Part shown: positions 1-12,600 of the stretch, piece by piece | How the letters are laid out: each line of letters opens with the position of its first letter | How positions within the stretch are numbered: the first letter of the stretch is position 1 | The notes under the pieces: model-generated | Database searches by the model: none | What the model was told of the DNA's origin: nothing | The model's input: only the letters and a program-made list of their open reading frames with translations | NCBI RefSeq assembly: GCF_040436345.1 | Contig: NC_133233.1 | Coordinates: 11,179,381-11,243,380, forward strand | Source: Pagrus major | Taxonomy: Eukaryota; Chordata; Actinopteri; Spariformes; Sparidae | Reading direction: 5' to 3' | DNA length: 64,000 nt | Translations under genes and position numbers: made by a program

Positions 1-599
1 AATTGCAGATGGATAAACAGCTGCAAAATCGAGACCGCACCACATCAATCTCTTGTCACCAGATTATTTACATTGCATTAGGCTGAACACATGCAGGTGT
101 GGAATCTCCTGGCCCATTAAAAGGAAGTTGTGGCGTAGCAACATTAGCATAAACGTAGCAGATGAGCTGAGGTCACTTTACAGTATAGCATCCACCCACG
201 TAAAGACCACAGGGATCATCAGTCATCCAGATGTGCTTTGTGTCTCCGATCTTCGTGTAGGGTCTTTAAAAATAGTTTTCATGTGAAACGTACGGCCATA
301 AATAAAATTCACAATTTCACAAAACAATAGGAAAGTCTTTAAATGAATAGTCAGAGAGGTTGGGAAAGAGGCTTATTTGCTTTCATGCCATGAATCAGCT
401 GAAAACATCAATACTATCGAATTATTGGAGCGACTGCCAGAGCGTCCTGTCACTTAACTGGAACCGGTGTTTTCCATGGTAACAGGATGCTAATCATCTT
501 CCTTAGAGCGACTGATGCAGCGTATCATTCATTCATACAGATCTGGGTTAGCAACTTTATCGAGCGAATACTACTAACACTATCAGTATTGCTCAGCCC

Positions 600-1055
600 A
601 CCGTGGCTCACAGCAGTCAGTCAGCTTAGCGTAGCATAAAGACTGGAAACAGGGGGAAACGGCTAGCCTGGCTGAGTCTAAATGCAACAGAGCTCACAGA
701 TTAACAGGTTATGTCTCATTTGTTTCATTCATGAAATAGCAGCAATTTGTAATTTTACAGGGGATTATGTGTGGGCCTATTTCCTGGCTGGGAAGCTTAT
801 GTCGATGTAAGGTTGCCGAGCAACTAGACTCAAATATTGCGTGTTAATTAGCAGGCCTAAGCATTAGAAGTGTTGTTGGGTGTGTTTTGTTATATTTAAC
901 AGATCCAAGAAGCTATTTCTACCTTCTTCAAATCTTTATGCTACACTGAGCTAACCGGCAGAAGCTTCACATCACCACAGAAATATAACAGAGAAGTAAA
1001 AATCTCATCTAACTGCTGGCAAGAAGGGAAATAAGCATATTTCCCAAAACAGCAA
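600..1055. repeat. Interspersed repeat, TTAGC-type family (copy 1)
   Basis: It contains the phrase CAGCTTAGCGTAGCATAAAG followed by ACTGGAAACAGGGGGAAAC, and ends near AATAAGCATATTTCCCAAAA. Related sequence recurs at 3710-4000 and 34560-34960 and, in opposite orientation and broken, at 10835-10998 and 11425-11500. The family is non-coding. Confidence 0.6.
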
Positions 1056-1324
1056 TTAGGATTAGTTTTGAAATGAGCATACATCCATTTTTAGATCTGA
1101 AAATGCATCTTAGCTTAATTCACTTTCAGCTGTTTTTAAATATAAACTGCTTTATTTATTCCTAAGGTTTCATTATTCTACTTATTTGGCTTTTTATTAT
1201 TTTTTTTATCATTTCTATCACCATTTTTATCCAGGCTCTCCTGTTTGTGTTTCTTGCTGTCTAGGATCTTTTCCTGTCTTCTTATACTTCTACCTGAATG
1301 TATCTCTGACTTAAAAATAACTGT

Positions 1325-1362
1325 TGAATGAATGAATGAATGAATGAATGAATGAATGAATG
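1325..1362. repeat. (TGAA)n microsatellite
   Basis: About nine perfect copies of TGAA in vav3 intron 2. Confidence 0.95.
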
Positions 1363-1754
1363 GACGGATTGTGCATTTATTAGGTCAGAAACAGTTTCAC
1401 ACTGTTTGAGGTGAGAATGCGTGGTCCAGTGAGATCCCCCGTCACCATCATTTAATGGGTCAGTCCATGACTCTCATTTTTTCCAAGTACTGAGCAACTG
1501 TCCGTCATGTGACTGTGAGGATGGAAAGCTCCTGTCAGCACATTGATGCTATTTTGAAACAAGCTGATAAAAGACGACTGGAGTTAGCAGTAAAATAGAA
1601 GTGAGACAGTTAGTCATCCACTCCCATGATGATGGCAGCTTTTCAGGACACATTTTCACACTGGATCAGAGGGTACCGGGGTTATGTCAGCAGAGCTATA
1701 TACTCCTTTCACTTCAGTCAAACTAGTTTTATACTTGGTCTCAACCATCAAACC

Positions 1755-2062
1755 AGGGCTGCAGCTAACAGTTACTTTCACTGTTGATTAATCTGTCGAT
1801 TGTTTTCTCGATTAATTGGTTAGTTGTGTGGTCGAAAAGTGTAAGAAAATGTTGCTCAATGTTTTCCAAAGCCGAGATGACGCCCTCAAATGTCTTGTGT
1901 TGTCCACAACAGAGAGATTTTCAGATTACTCTCCTAGAGGATAAGAGAAACCAGAAAATGTTCACATTTCACATGGTCATTTTTAGGTTCATACATGTAT
2001 TTTGGGTTACTACACAATTGATTTAATATATGACAATAAATCAATAAATGGTTGCAGCTCTA
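1755..2062. mobile_element. MITE-like element with GGCTGCA termini
   Basis: It starts AGGGCTGCAGCTAAC and ends with GGTTGCAGCTCTAC, which read as imperfect inverted ends. Internally it carries TGATTAATCTGTCGATTG and CAAATGTCTTGTGTTGTCC, phrases typical of a very common non-coding teleost element. Partial relatives occur near 9440-9535 and 47015-47065. Confidence 0.65.
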
Positions 2063-3709
2063 CATCAAAATCCGACTAAAAGCCTTCACAGACAAAAATA
2101 AGACAGCAAGAGGATATTGTAGCTATCAATATCGTGGTGCTCTCTCACCCTTCCTCTCTCTGCCAGGTGTGTATCAGTGTGTGTGCACAGCCAACTTTCT
2201 CTTCTCCCTACAGACCCCACAACCCTGTGTGTCTACAAGGCAGATGTGCAAACCAGATGTTCCTGCACTGAGGGGAAAGAGCTACAGACAGACCTGCCGT
2301 ACTTATCTGTTTTCCTGGTTTTGCAGTGTTGCACGGCCACAGTTTGAAAGTCAAAGGCTGTAGTCAGACATATCAGCATTATGAAAAAATGCTAAATACA
2401 CAACCTTTCACATCTCCTTTTGAGTCTGGTCATGTTTTCTAAGACCGGAATCTCATCAGGGACCTTTGCTGCTGGATTCCTTCCCAGCTTTTAAAATAGA
2501 GGAGTGAAGAGGAATTTTCAGGCTGTATGGCAAAGGTTGTCTCATGTGAGTTCAGCTCAAAACATGTCTGCTGTGACAGCACGTTTCCTCACACATACTC
2601 TATCAAGATTAGCACACAAGCTTTAAAATAAACGGGCCCGGTTAATGTTTTATTCAGCAGCGGTCCGGCAGCTATTTTTAAAACAAACAGAAAAAAAGAT
2701 CCTGGAACTGCAGGTGAGTGGCAGCTTCGCCCATTCCCCTCCTCTCCTCACTCCATTAGCCTCTGCAGAGCCAGCCAACCGAGGATTAAGGGGCCGGCTT
2801 GCTGTCTAATTTCAGAGATGTTGAATTCACTCTGGGCAATGTGGTATTCGTTCAAGAGAGTCATCAAAGTGTTGTGCTTGAACAAACTGAAATCACTGAG
2901 GGGAAGAGGATGAAATCGGTTGTCGTAAAAAAGCTGAGAAGGAGGCTGTGCTTGAAAGGAGTTTATCAACTCATCTCAGAGAGGAACCAAAAACCTAATT
3001 GGACAGAGAAATTCATAGGGCTGTCCCGAATACCAGTTGGGGGTCTTTGAAGCTTCAACGAGAATTACCTGCAAATATCTGAAGCTTCAAAGGGGGGGGA
3101 ATCAGCAGGGAAATATAATGACATCATATCGCCACCATGATATGAGACTATATATGATATTAGATTTTGGATATCATACCTGCCTGCCTCCACGCAGCCT
3201 GCCCTTTGCACTCATTATGCACGACCCGAGTCTTCCACAGGGCTAGGTGGATGTACTGCTACAGCTATTAGCAAGCTAGTGGCACAAGAATGGCTGAGAA
3301 AGTGCATGTTTGTCGTTTACGTTCATTATGATCGTGTTGGGTATGTTTAACGTTGACAACGATGTGCTGCACTCACAGTGCACAGCCAATAAGTCTGTTT
3401 TCTCAGTAGCACAAAGCACACAGGCCCTGACCCAAAGAAGCAAAGTGAAAGACAGTCATTCAGCTGCTTAATGATTACCACAAAGCACACAGCCCCCGAG
3501 CCCAATAAAGGAGCCACTGCAGCAGCAAAACACACAATGTAGCTGCTACTGTTAGCATGAGGCACACAGCCCCTGAGCCGGACAGCGCTGCGACGGCTCA
3601 ACAGCCTCCTTTCGGCGGCTAACGTTAGCATAAAGCACACAGCCCCTGAGCTGAACCGAGCTGCAACAGCTCAACATTTGAGAAATACACTTCGCTTTCG
3701 TGCTGACTC

Positions 3710-4000
3710 AGCCTCAACCAAATCCACCAACCAGTACCTCTAGTTCACTTAATGAACACACTATATTCTATTTGTATAATCGGTAAAAAATAAAACAAAC
3801 AAAATATAAAAAACCTCCCAGCCAAAACAATAGTCTCACAGGAACCACATGTAAAGCCACAAATTGCTGTTTATACCCCGAGCTAAGCTAACCAGCTTCC
3901 TGCTCTAGCTTCATATTTAGAGCACAGACATGAGAGCTGTCGACCTTCTCATCTTACTCTCTGCTTAAAAGTGAATAGACATATTTCCACAAAAGTCGAG
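3710..4000. repeat. Interspersed repeat, TTAGC-type family (copy 2)
   Basis: It shares GAGCTAAGCTAACCAGCTTC, then TAGCTTCATATTTAGAGCAC and a terminal ATATTTCCAC region with the copies near 0.6, 11.4 and 34.9 kb. Confidence 0.55.
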
Positions 4001-4827
4001 CATGAAAACAACAAACCAAAGGCTGCCATATGTGCACCCCCTCCTGTCTAAAATCCATGTTCTTGTTAATTAAATCGGCCGATGAGACACGGTGTACGTT
4101 TTCATATAACCCCATAAAACCTCCTGTTCTTGTGAATGTTTATTTAAAATTCATACAGGGTCTGAAATCTGAAAAGAAAAGCACATCAATGCAGAATCAC
4201 AAGGATGACTCCATCTACAAAGCCCCTCACAGCAACGTTTCAGGAGTAAGAATAAAGATGTGTATTTGCATGTCCTAATTCACTGAGCCATTGTTGGTTC
4301 TTCTGTGGATTTTCAGTGAAAATATTTCTGCACAAGGCTGAAGAAAGCAACTTGCCAGCGGTCTAGATGTGTTTTAATTAAAGCTGGCTTAGTGACTAGA
4401 TGACTTAATTTTCCACTGCTACTTAATTCAGCTCAGCACAGCAAAAATGAACATTCAAGTGTGAATAAGAAGCTGCTGTTGACCATATCTGAAACCTTCT
4501 CTTTCCTTAGAGGTATTTTCATAAGATCTGGGGTGCATTGTACTGCTGGTGGCTCTTTGTTTCATACACATTGCCTCAGTGTAGCTGAGAGACTGTATTA
4601 ACATATCTTTTGCAAGTCAAAGCTTTAATTAAGTGAATATTTTGGTGGATATTGGCTAATTAGTCATCTTACATTTTCAGTTATGAAAGCACAAACGCTT
4701 AAAATTATCGAGGGCCAACGTCTGCAGGGAACACAGATAATTCTAGCCAATTATGTTCTTATCAATAAACAGATAAGTTAAAATGGTCAGCCAACGAGCA
4801 GATGGTTTGTTTTGTAAAGATGGAATT

Positions 4828-5310
4828 AAAGGGTAACTCCACCAATTTCACACATTAACGTGTGTTTACTGGTCTTGAGGAGTACTAACAGAATATGAGG
4901 AAAAAAAGGTAGAATAAAGCCTTTTGTGGCTCCAGAGACAGCTGCATGTAATCTGATAAATGTCCTCTAATGATATCATTGCTAAGTTGCATTGTGGGTA
5001 ATGTAGCCACCAGGTTCGATAAAGGAAGAAGAATGTGTGGCAAAAATAGGGGATATCTCTGGTTCTGCTGAATTGATTTTGATCATTTGTTTTGCAGCTG
5101 TCCATAATGAATCCAACAGGGTTTGGCTAACCTGCTTACTACATTTCCCACAATGCAACTTAGCTACTGAGTCAGATCACTAGAGGCAGTTTATAAGATT
5201 ACATGTAGCTTCCTCTGGAGACACAAAAGGCTTTAAACTACTTTTTACATATGCAGTAGTAGTCTGCTGGACTTGGAACACACTTGAATGTGTAAAATTG
5301 GCATAGTTAA
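4828..5310. mobile_element. Foldback / MITE element with long inverted arms
   Basis: The left arm (about 4828-5010) and right arm (about 5138-5310) are inverted copies of each other. CCTTTTGTGGCTCCAGAGAC on the left matches GTCTCCAGAGGAAGC in the complement of the right, and GTTGCATTGTGGGTAATGTA matches TTGCATTGTGGGAAATGTAG. The outer ends share CCAATTTCACACATT / AATGTGTAAAATTGG. No transposase is present. Confidence 0.8.
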
Positions 5311-6512
5311 CAAATGTTAACGGAGTTAACACATTCAATTAAAGTTTGAAACTGTCACAAATTGATACTTTTTGGAAACTTTTACTGTTGCTGCCTGAAG
5401 AGTGTGTTTGGCCCCAAAAGGGAAGTTAAAAATGACAAATGTTTCTAAGTATTTTTCCACTCGTCATAAAAAAGACCAGACTGACTTTATCTTGAGTAAT
5501 GATTATTAGAACAATGTCATTTTTTTTTTTCAGATGACAAGGCGCCAAAACAGGAACCAAATAAGTGAACTGTTCCTTTTTATTAGAAATCAGCTTGTCT
5601 ATGTCTGTTTCACTTCTTATACAATGGATATGATACTATTCATTTGCGTTATCATCAAGCTGAAATCTATACTGTGTACGGGATGTGTTTTTTATGTCAG
5701 CTGACTATATTGTTGGCGGCACTGTATGATAAACAGAAGATGATAACAGCTCATCAATCATTATGTCTGTGTGTCTTCCAGTGTTCGTCCAGCTGACACA
5801 TATACACACATTTGAAGCCCGTGAACGTCTGACATCACGTGCACTGAGGTTCAGCAGCAGCACCCGCTCTCGACTCAAGGCTGCGACTTCTAATTAAACC
5901 TCCTGGGGACTTCAGGAGGACTGTCAAAGAGCCGCACACAGTTTCACTACGAGCAGCGACTGAGAGTATCAAAGTAATGAACCCGAGGCCAGACTTTTAA
6001 CCCCTAGTAAAAGCCTGCATGCTGAGGCGTTTTCACTCTAATGAGGGGAAGTGATTAAACTGCTGGGTCATGTTGCTGACTCCAGCTTTAGCTTCGGGTT
6101 TTGCAGTGTGAGGAAAGCTGCAATATGGCGTGATACTTTATCAGCACCTGTAATGCCATCAACTAATTGATCTACTAATCGTCACTGAAATTGTTGCTAC
6201 AATGAGAGGATGAACTAAACAGAGATTAATCCAAAAGCTGGCTGGAATATGAAAGTCCAGGCTTGTGTAAATCTTTGCAAAAAAGGAGGACAGACACTGC
6301 ATGAATATCCCAAAAGCTTCATTACATTTTAAAATCCAAGTCCAAGATAAAGGAGGTCTTTCACTTATAAATAATTTTGACTAAGCTCCATAATTTCCAC
6401 ACAAAGTAAGCATAGGAGCAATTCAGTTCAGTCCGTGGGGACAGCTGGCGAACACAGTGAGGGCTGTTGTTGCCTCCGTCTCATTCTGTGTCACTGAGCA
6501 ATGCTGTCTTAC

Positions 6513-6629
6513 CTTTCCAAAATTCCTGACGTCGAAAAGGTCAAAGGCCTCGAACAGCTCGCTTTTCTTCATGCCGAATATCTCACTGCACGCTGCCAGG
6601 AAAGTCCTAATATTCTTCAGGCACAGGAA
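6513..6629 (-). CDS. vav3: vav3 coding exon 2
   Basis: The exon is 117 bp, 39 codons, phase 0 at both ends, with acceptor ..CACACAG before it and donor GTAAGA after it. It encodes [20 protein letters not shown] (first 20 residues), continues through [14 protein letters not shown] and ends NFGK. This is the second half of the Vav calponin-homology domain. Plus-strand open frames over the same bases are antisense shadows. Confidence 0.9.
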
Positions 6630-9600
6630 CTGTGTGGGGAAGACAGGAAGGGTTCAACTGTAAGTGAGGCGCCAAGAAATGTACAGGCGTCATGACATGC
6701 ACAAATCACGTGTTATTATCTTTCATTTCATTTTCAAAGAGCTATGCTTTGATTTTTTTTTTTTAATGTCACTGAATGGGCTCAGATGCTTCTGCTTTTC
6801 CATTCGGCCTCACTCTGGCTGTCTAATGAGGACGTGCAGCTGAGGACCTGCTAGACACAATGGAGGACCGCGGCTCTAAAAGATAGATGAATCAGTGTTT
6901 ATAGGCGCCATGAGAGCATCTTGTTTCATTAATATGATGTATTTCCTGTTGAAATGGGACAGTGGAGTGGTGCATAATTAGAAAGAGATAATTCAACCAT
7001 GCAGGGAGAGAGAGGCAGAGATCTTATTTACTCCTGCTGGTACAGTATGATGTTACCACTTACAGTAGACATTGTACAACAAGACAAATCAAATATCTGC
7101 TTTTCATCTTACATTATTTTGTCCACAATTTTAAATTCGAGAGCTAAATGATCCGGTCTTTAGATTTTATGTTGATTTACTTTGACTTTCTGTAGGCGTA
7201 ACTCTTATTTGCTCGTTCAGCCATGTGAGATACCACTGCTCGTTCCTGCTGAACAGTTGTTAGCTTGTTCCCGCTGTCATTATGAGCATGTTAGCATATT
7301 GACTTTTAGCATTTGGCGCAAAAAGCATCACTGCACCGCTAGCATGAACTTTCACTATGCTGTGCAGTCTGCCACCGGGCTGGATTTTTTTCCGGCAAAA
7401 TGAAAGAAAAATGATGGCCCAAAGGAAACGTGTCTGCCATTGTGCAACCAAAACAGGAAGAGGCACTGTTTACCCCGGTCACTATCCCCAAGTAACGGTG
7501 AAACAACTGGAATATCTGTGGTAACTCTACACTGCAAAAGAAAATTAATAATGCAAAGAAGGCGAGGATAGAGAGTGATAAAGATTGAGGTAAAACAAGA
7601 TTAAAACAGACGGGCATTCACTCAATGGAGAGCGCTCCGATGCTGCGTCAAAGACTGTTCCCAAACTGATGTGTGTTCCTCCTTACCAACGGGACTTGAG
7701 AGGGTTCAAATCCGGCATTTTTTTCTACTAGATCAGTAAGTGACAAAACCTGCCTACTTATTAATACAACCGATTGTTTAACTCTGCCTTTTCATGGAAC
7801 TAAGATCAGGGTTTCTCGGTCATATTACTAACTGTAGCCATGTTGCTAACGCTGTCTTGGCAACGGGGGGCGACACCCGTTCCGAAGGTCCGCCATTCCG
7901 ACCGGGTTATGGCTAAGGTTAGGGTTTCAGGTTCGGAATGGCGACCTTTTTTCAAAAAGAATTAAGGGCCGGCATTCCGAAACATGAAAGTGAACGTTTA
8001 GAATGGCGGCCCTTCGGAATGCCGCCCTGGACCCCTTGGCAACAGCAGCACCAACAGCAACTAACTTTGCTTTTAATCCTAACAAACAGAAAATATATGA
8101 GGCTACTTCTGATGCGTCAGACTATTGTTTTCCATAAAATACCAAAGCTACCAAATTAAAACTGCAAATGTAAAAGCTTTCATAAAAAACAGAGAAAATT
8201 CTGTTGTCTGCTGTGGTAAATTATGTGTCTGAATTCAATTTAATGTTGTGTGAGGCAGAGGCTAACAAGGTTGTTGCCAACAATAAAGTAACATAACAAA
8301 AGGTCAGGAAACTCTCATTTTTATTCACTGCGAGCTTAATTACAGCCGAGGGTGCACCTTGACCCGAGGAAATTGAATCAAACAATCAATAAGTTACTGC
8401 TCTAATAAACAAGGTCATTTACTGAGGATGCAAGTGTTTTCTGCCTAGTCTGCAAACTAAATCTTTCACTAATGATGTTAATGGGGCTTCATCCAGAAAC
8501 GATTTATCCAAATTATGCAGCAGTTAGCCCTGAACACTGCCGAGAACGCCAATAAAACTGAGAGAACTGAGGGGGGAAAGCCAGAGTACAAGAGTTTTCT
8601 GGTGGTTTTCTCTCTTTATGAAGATTGAAAAGTGACAGTGAGTGAAGGTGGGAGTGTCAACATGATGACGTAACGCCCATTGACCTTCCTGTAGCTGATA
8701 CGGGATGGAACAAAAACGGACGCTGGTGAATCAGATGTTTATGTGGCACATCATTTTTTCACTACAGTACTGGGATTAGGTTCAACAGATGACCTCATCT
8801 GTAAATGAGCATCATACTGTATTAATGTTACACTGAAAACTGCCATTGTTGAGCATTGTTGTATATCTTTCTTCAGTACTTGTTTCACCCCGACATGCAA
8901 ATATTTTCAATAGTTAATGTTCATTTTCACAAGCAGATCATCACATATGGCATGGGTAATGTGGACTTCATGCAAAGTTATGCACACACGGTGGAACGGG
9001 TACGGAGTTACATCAGTGTCAATATTGACAGGCAGGCTGCAAAGACAACAAAATCTCAGAGCCAACACAGAGGCACAGTACAAGATCAACTGTCTGGGTT
9101 TGGCTTGTGCGTTTGAGCAGCGAGGCGTTATGGCTGCACCAGTACAATGGACCAGCATCCAAAATGAACAACTGAAAACACTGGAATGTCGTACATACAC
9201 AGATGGATTTAATAACCACAACAGTGAAGAGAAAGAAAGAAAAAAGGACCCGGAGCATCAAAGTGGCAGCGAAATTGGCAGCTGAACAGCCACGTTGCCC
9301 TAATTTGAATGCTTATCAGCGTTAAGTGTCAGCTTTGAAAAATGTCATAATATTACTTGAATTAGAAGAAAATGTCTCGTCTTTTGGTTGCAATGCAGCT
9401 TTTAAAACGCTCCTTTGATGGTGTTTGGAGTTTTTAATTTGACATTTTTGCTTGAAAAATGCTGATTATCAAAATAGTTCATTTTCTTTCAATCAGCTAA
9501 TCATTTAATGGACCAATCACTGCAGCTCTATTAGAGCATCACACATAAGCTTTCATGTAACATTGCCTCTTAATCGTCATGATGTACCATGATGTTTAAA

Positions 9601-12600
9601 AAAAGCATAACCCTGTGTCATGCTGTCAATTTATAGACTGTGATCATGTTTGACAGCCTTTGAGAAAACAATCCAGCATCATCTTGAGAAACATAAGAGC
9701 TCGGGAGTAAAGGCAAGGCAGTCGGATTTATTGTGTTATTCACAGCACACCTCCGCCCTTGTGGTACAAAGCGATATCAGATTTGTCTGTAAGGCGCATG
9801 TCCGTGCATCAAATATGAAATGCCTCTCCACTCCAATTGAATTAGGCTTTACAGATGGCTTGAGAAGAGAGAGAAAAGCCCCCAGCCAGTGAGCTCCAGA
9901 TAAGAGGCAGCATAAGGCAGCGAGCGAGCAGTGAGTGAATAATATTGAATGTTTACACTTGTACACATCACTTTCTTTTATCAGACAAGCACATCTTGTC
10001 TGCCTGGAGTCTCTAGAGAGTCCCAAAGGACCTCGGTATATTATCTAAGGGAAGCAGATTCACAGAGCGCGTACGAAAGACAGTGTCTCCGCTGCACTGA
10101 GCTGAAGACGGCAGAGGGGGAATTGTATTAACAAGAGTGTAGCAGCGTGAGGCAACTAGTAACTGTTCCACTGGCAGCTTTTCTTCTGCATTAGTAACTC
10201 TCTGGGGCTCAGGAAGTGAATGGCCTAATTTGAGTGCAAGCATGTGTGAGTGTGTGTGCACATCTGTATGCATGCGTTGCAGTGTAAGCTGATGTCATTA
10301 TAGCAAACTAAAATTAAATTAAAATGTCTATTTAAGTGTTTTTGTCATTTGATTCACATTCAAAGCTCATTAAAAATAATGAATTTTGAAAGAAATACTA
10401 AGTAAATTGTGATGTGCTTTGTAAATTACCAGTTGCTTGTTACTATACAGCTTTTTAACACACAGTGTGTAATTTCTGCTATTATGGGTCTAAATCAAAT
10501 GAAAATATGTAAGTTCTGTGGGATCATGGGAGTTTTTCATTGTTAAACAACCAGCACCTGATGAAAATGATTACGTGAAAAGGCATAAATGTTAGCAGAT
10601 GAGATTATTTAAAGTTTTATCCAGACTATGTAAAGTCACATTCACAGAGTTCATTCTTCGCTCTCTTCCTGACTCTCTCCCAGAAGTTACACCAACAGGC
10701 GACCAAATTAAACGCATCATTACCTTGAATAAAATGATGGATTTCTCTGTGTTATTAATATAGTCTGAAACATTTGGGATAATGTAAGTAGCTACACTTC
10801 TCAACCAAATATAAAATAAAGGTCTTCAAAGGTTATTTCACCATTATGTGAAAAACACTTATTTGCTTTCTGGTCACTAGTTAGACGAGCACTCTCATGT
10901 CTGTATGGTAAATATAAAGCAACCACCAGCAGCCAGTTAGCTTAGCTTAGCTAACTAGCCAGCTAAACTAGCTGTTTCCCTTGGTTTCCAGTCTTCATGG
11001 TAGGCTTGTCATGGTCCTGTCATTTCACTTTCATTTTATGTGTTCTATGTGTTTCCTGGTGTCTTTTGCTTTGTTTCCCTCATGTGTTTTTGTCTGCTTT
11101 CCCTCCAGACCTGCGCTACATCGTCTATATTAGCCCATCCCTGTTCCTAGTGTTTTTCCAGCCTATCAGCTCTTTCGATGTTCCTGGTGTTTTTCCACCT
11201 CACTTGTGTTTCTCTGCCTCACTCCCCCTGCACCTCATCCCATCGATAGTTTTGTTTGTATTTAACTCCAGTCTTCAGTTCAGTCTTTGTCGAGTCATCT
11301 GTTGTGACTCCCTGATGTTCTGTTGTGTTTGCCTGTTCCTTGTGTTCTGTGATCCTTTATAAAACTTCATCCACTGCACTTCCTGCCTGCCGTCTCCTGC
11401 ATTTGGTTCCACCTTATCTTGTCTAGTGTGAGAACGTTAAGCTAACTGGCTGCTGGCTGTAGCTTCATATTTAGTGTACAGACAGCAGAGTGGTATCTAC
11501 CCAAGCTAATCCTTCAGAGCTAAAATAAAACATGAAAGCATTGAAAGACAAAAGACAAAAAAGGGCATACCATGTAATGCAGTTGAAAGGCCTGGGAAAA
11601 GCCAGTAGGTGGGCTTTTTAGTGAAAACATTCAAAAACATTACATGGACTGAGTGCAAGATTCTTTCAACTTTATATACCAATATCAGAACCAGCTTCAA
11701 CAAATGGTACTGGCTGGGTTCTAATCATAATCCCGGTATTCATACATTTTGTGAAACGGTATCAAATCCAAGGCAAATATAACCGGCAATGTTAGTTTAC
11801 CTATTTCTGCATTTCAAAGAGACCTGCAAATAACCTCATTGTGCAGAATAAGGAATTAAGAGCAGATTATGCAGCAACATCTCAGCGGGAAGCTCCAAAC
11901 ACACGTTGACTCACTTCAGATGAAAATGCATAGCTTATACAAGACCAATGTATGGAGGGCTTAAAACCCCGCCGATGCATTTCATGTCTAAGACCAACCA
12001 TCTGGAATATAAGGGGAAAAAAATATTCCTGTAACACAAGCCATCTCGCCGCTGTGGTTTTGATATGAGCTGGCCCGTGCTCTGTATCCACAATAAGCAT
12101 CCAGTTTCTGCTTATGTATTCCTTGGTTCAAGTCAAAGCTCCATAGCAACAAGCTGGAGCCTTTTATGGCCCCTGTGCGTATTGTGGAGCTTAATGAAAT
12201 CCTGTTCTTGTTCTCTCATAGATCTACACAATGAAAGACAGCCAGAGTTGGGCCATCTTGCTGCTTAAACCTTGTTGAGCATCAATTAATGGCAATCAAA
12301 TGGATGAGTCTTTTGCAGAGGGAATCGAGACCTGTGCAAAGAATCTAATTTGATACTGAAAAAGCTCTTCCTCTGTCTGACTGATATGTTTAGCGATAGC
12401 AGTGTGGGAAAGGAAAGAGAGAACCATGCTTAAAAAGGAAAAAAATGGCAATAAGACACATGTCTGTCACTTCAAACCCCTGCTGGATTACGTAGCCAAG
12501 ATATTGTGTCCGGAGTGTATGACATAATGTGCACAGGCTCGGTCTGTGGAGCTCTTTTCAAGACTCATAACCAGCGGGTGACATATCACAATCCAAGCGA

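Larger units (their letters stand above)
1..6512 (-). other. vav3: vav3 intron 2 (left end outside window)
   Basis: I see no further vav3 exon in this stretch. The acidic-region exon that should follow exon 2 was not recognised and probably lies beyond base 1. The sequence is AT-rich and holds several interspersed elements: copies of a GCTTAGCATAAAGAC-type repeat near 600-1055 and 3710-4000, a GGCTGCAGCTAAC-type element at 1755-2062, and a foldback element at 4828-5310. Open frames up to about 100 codons are unconserved chance frames. Confidence 0.7.

Noticed and set aside
6457-6695. Plus-strand open frames over the vav3 exon 2 region
   Set aside because: The minus strand encodes a clean, splice-bounded Vav exon, so the plus frames are antisense shadows.
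10997-11362. 121-codon open frame rich in Phe, Leu, Cys and Ser
   Set aside because: It lies in a CT-rich repeat-like tail, with no domain and no splice or start context.
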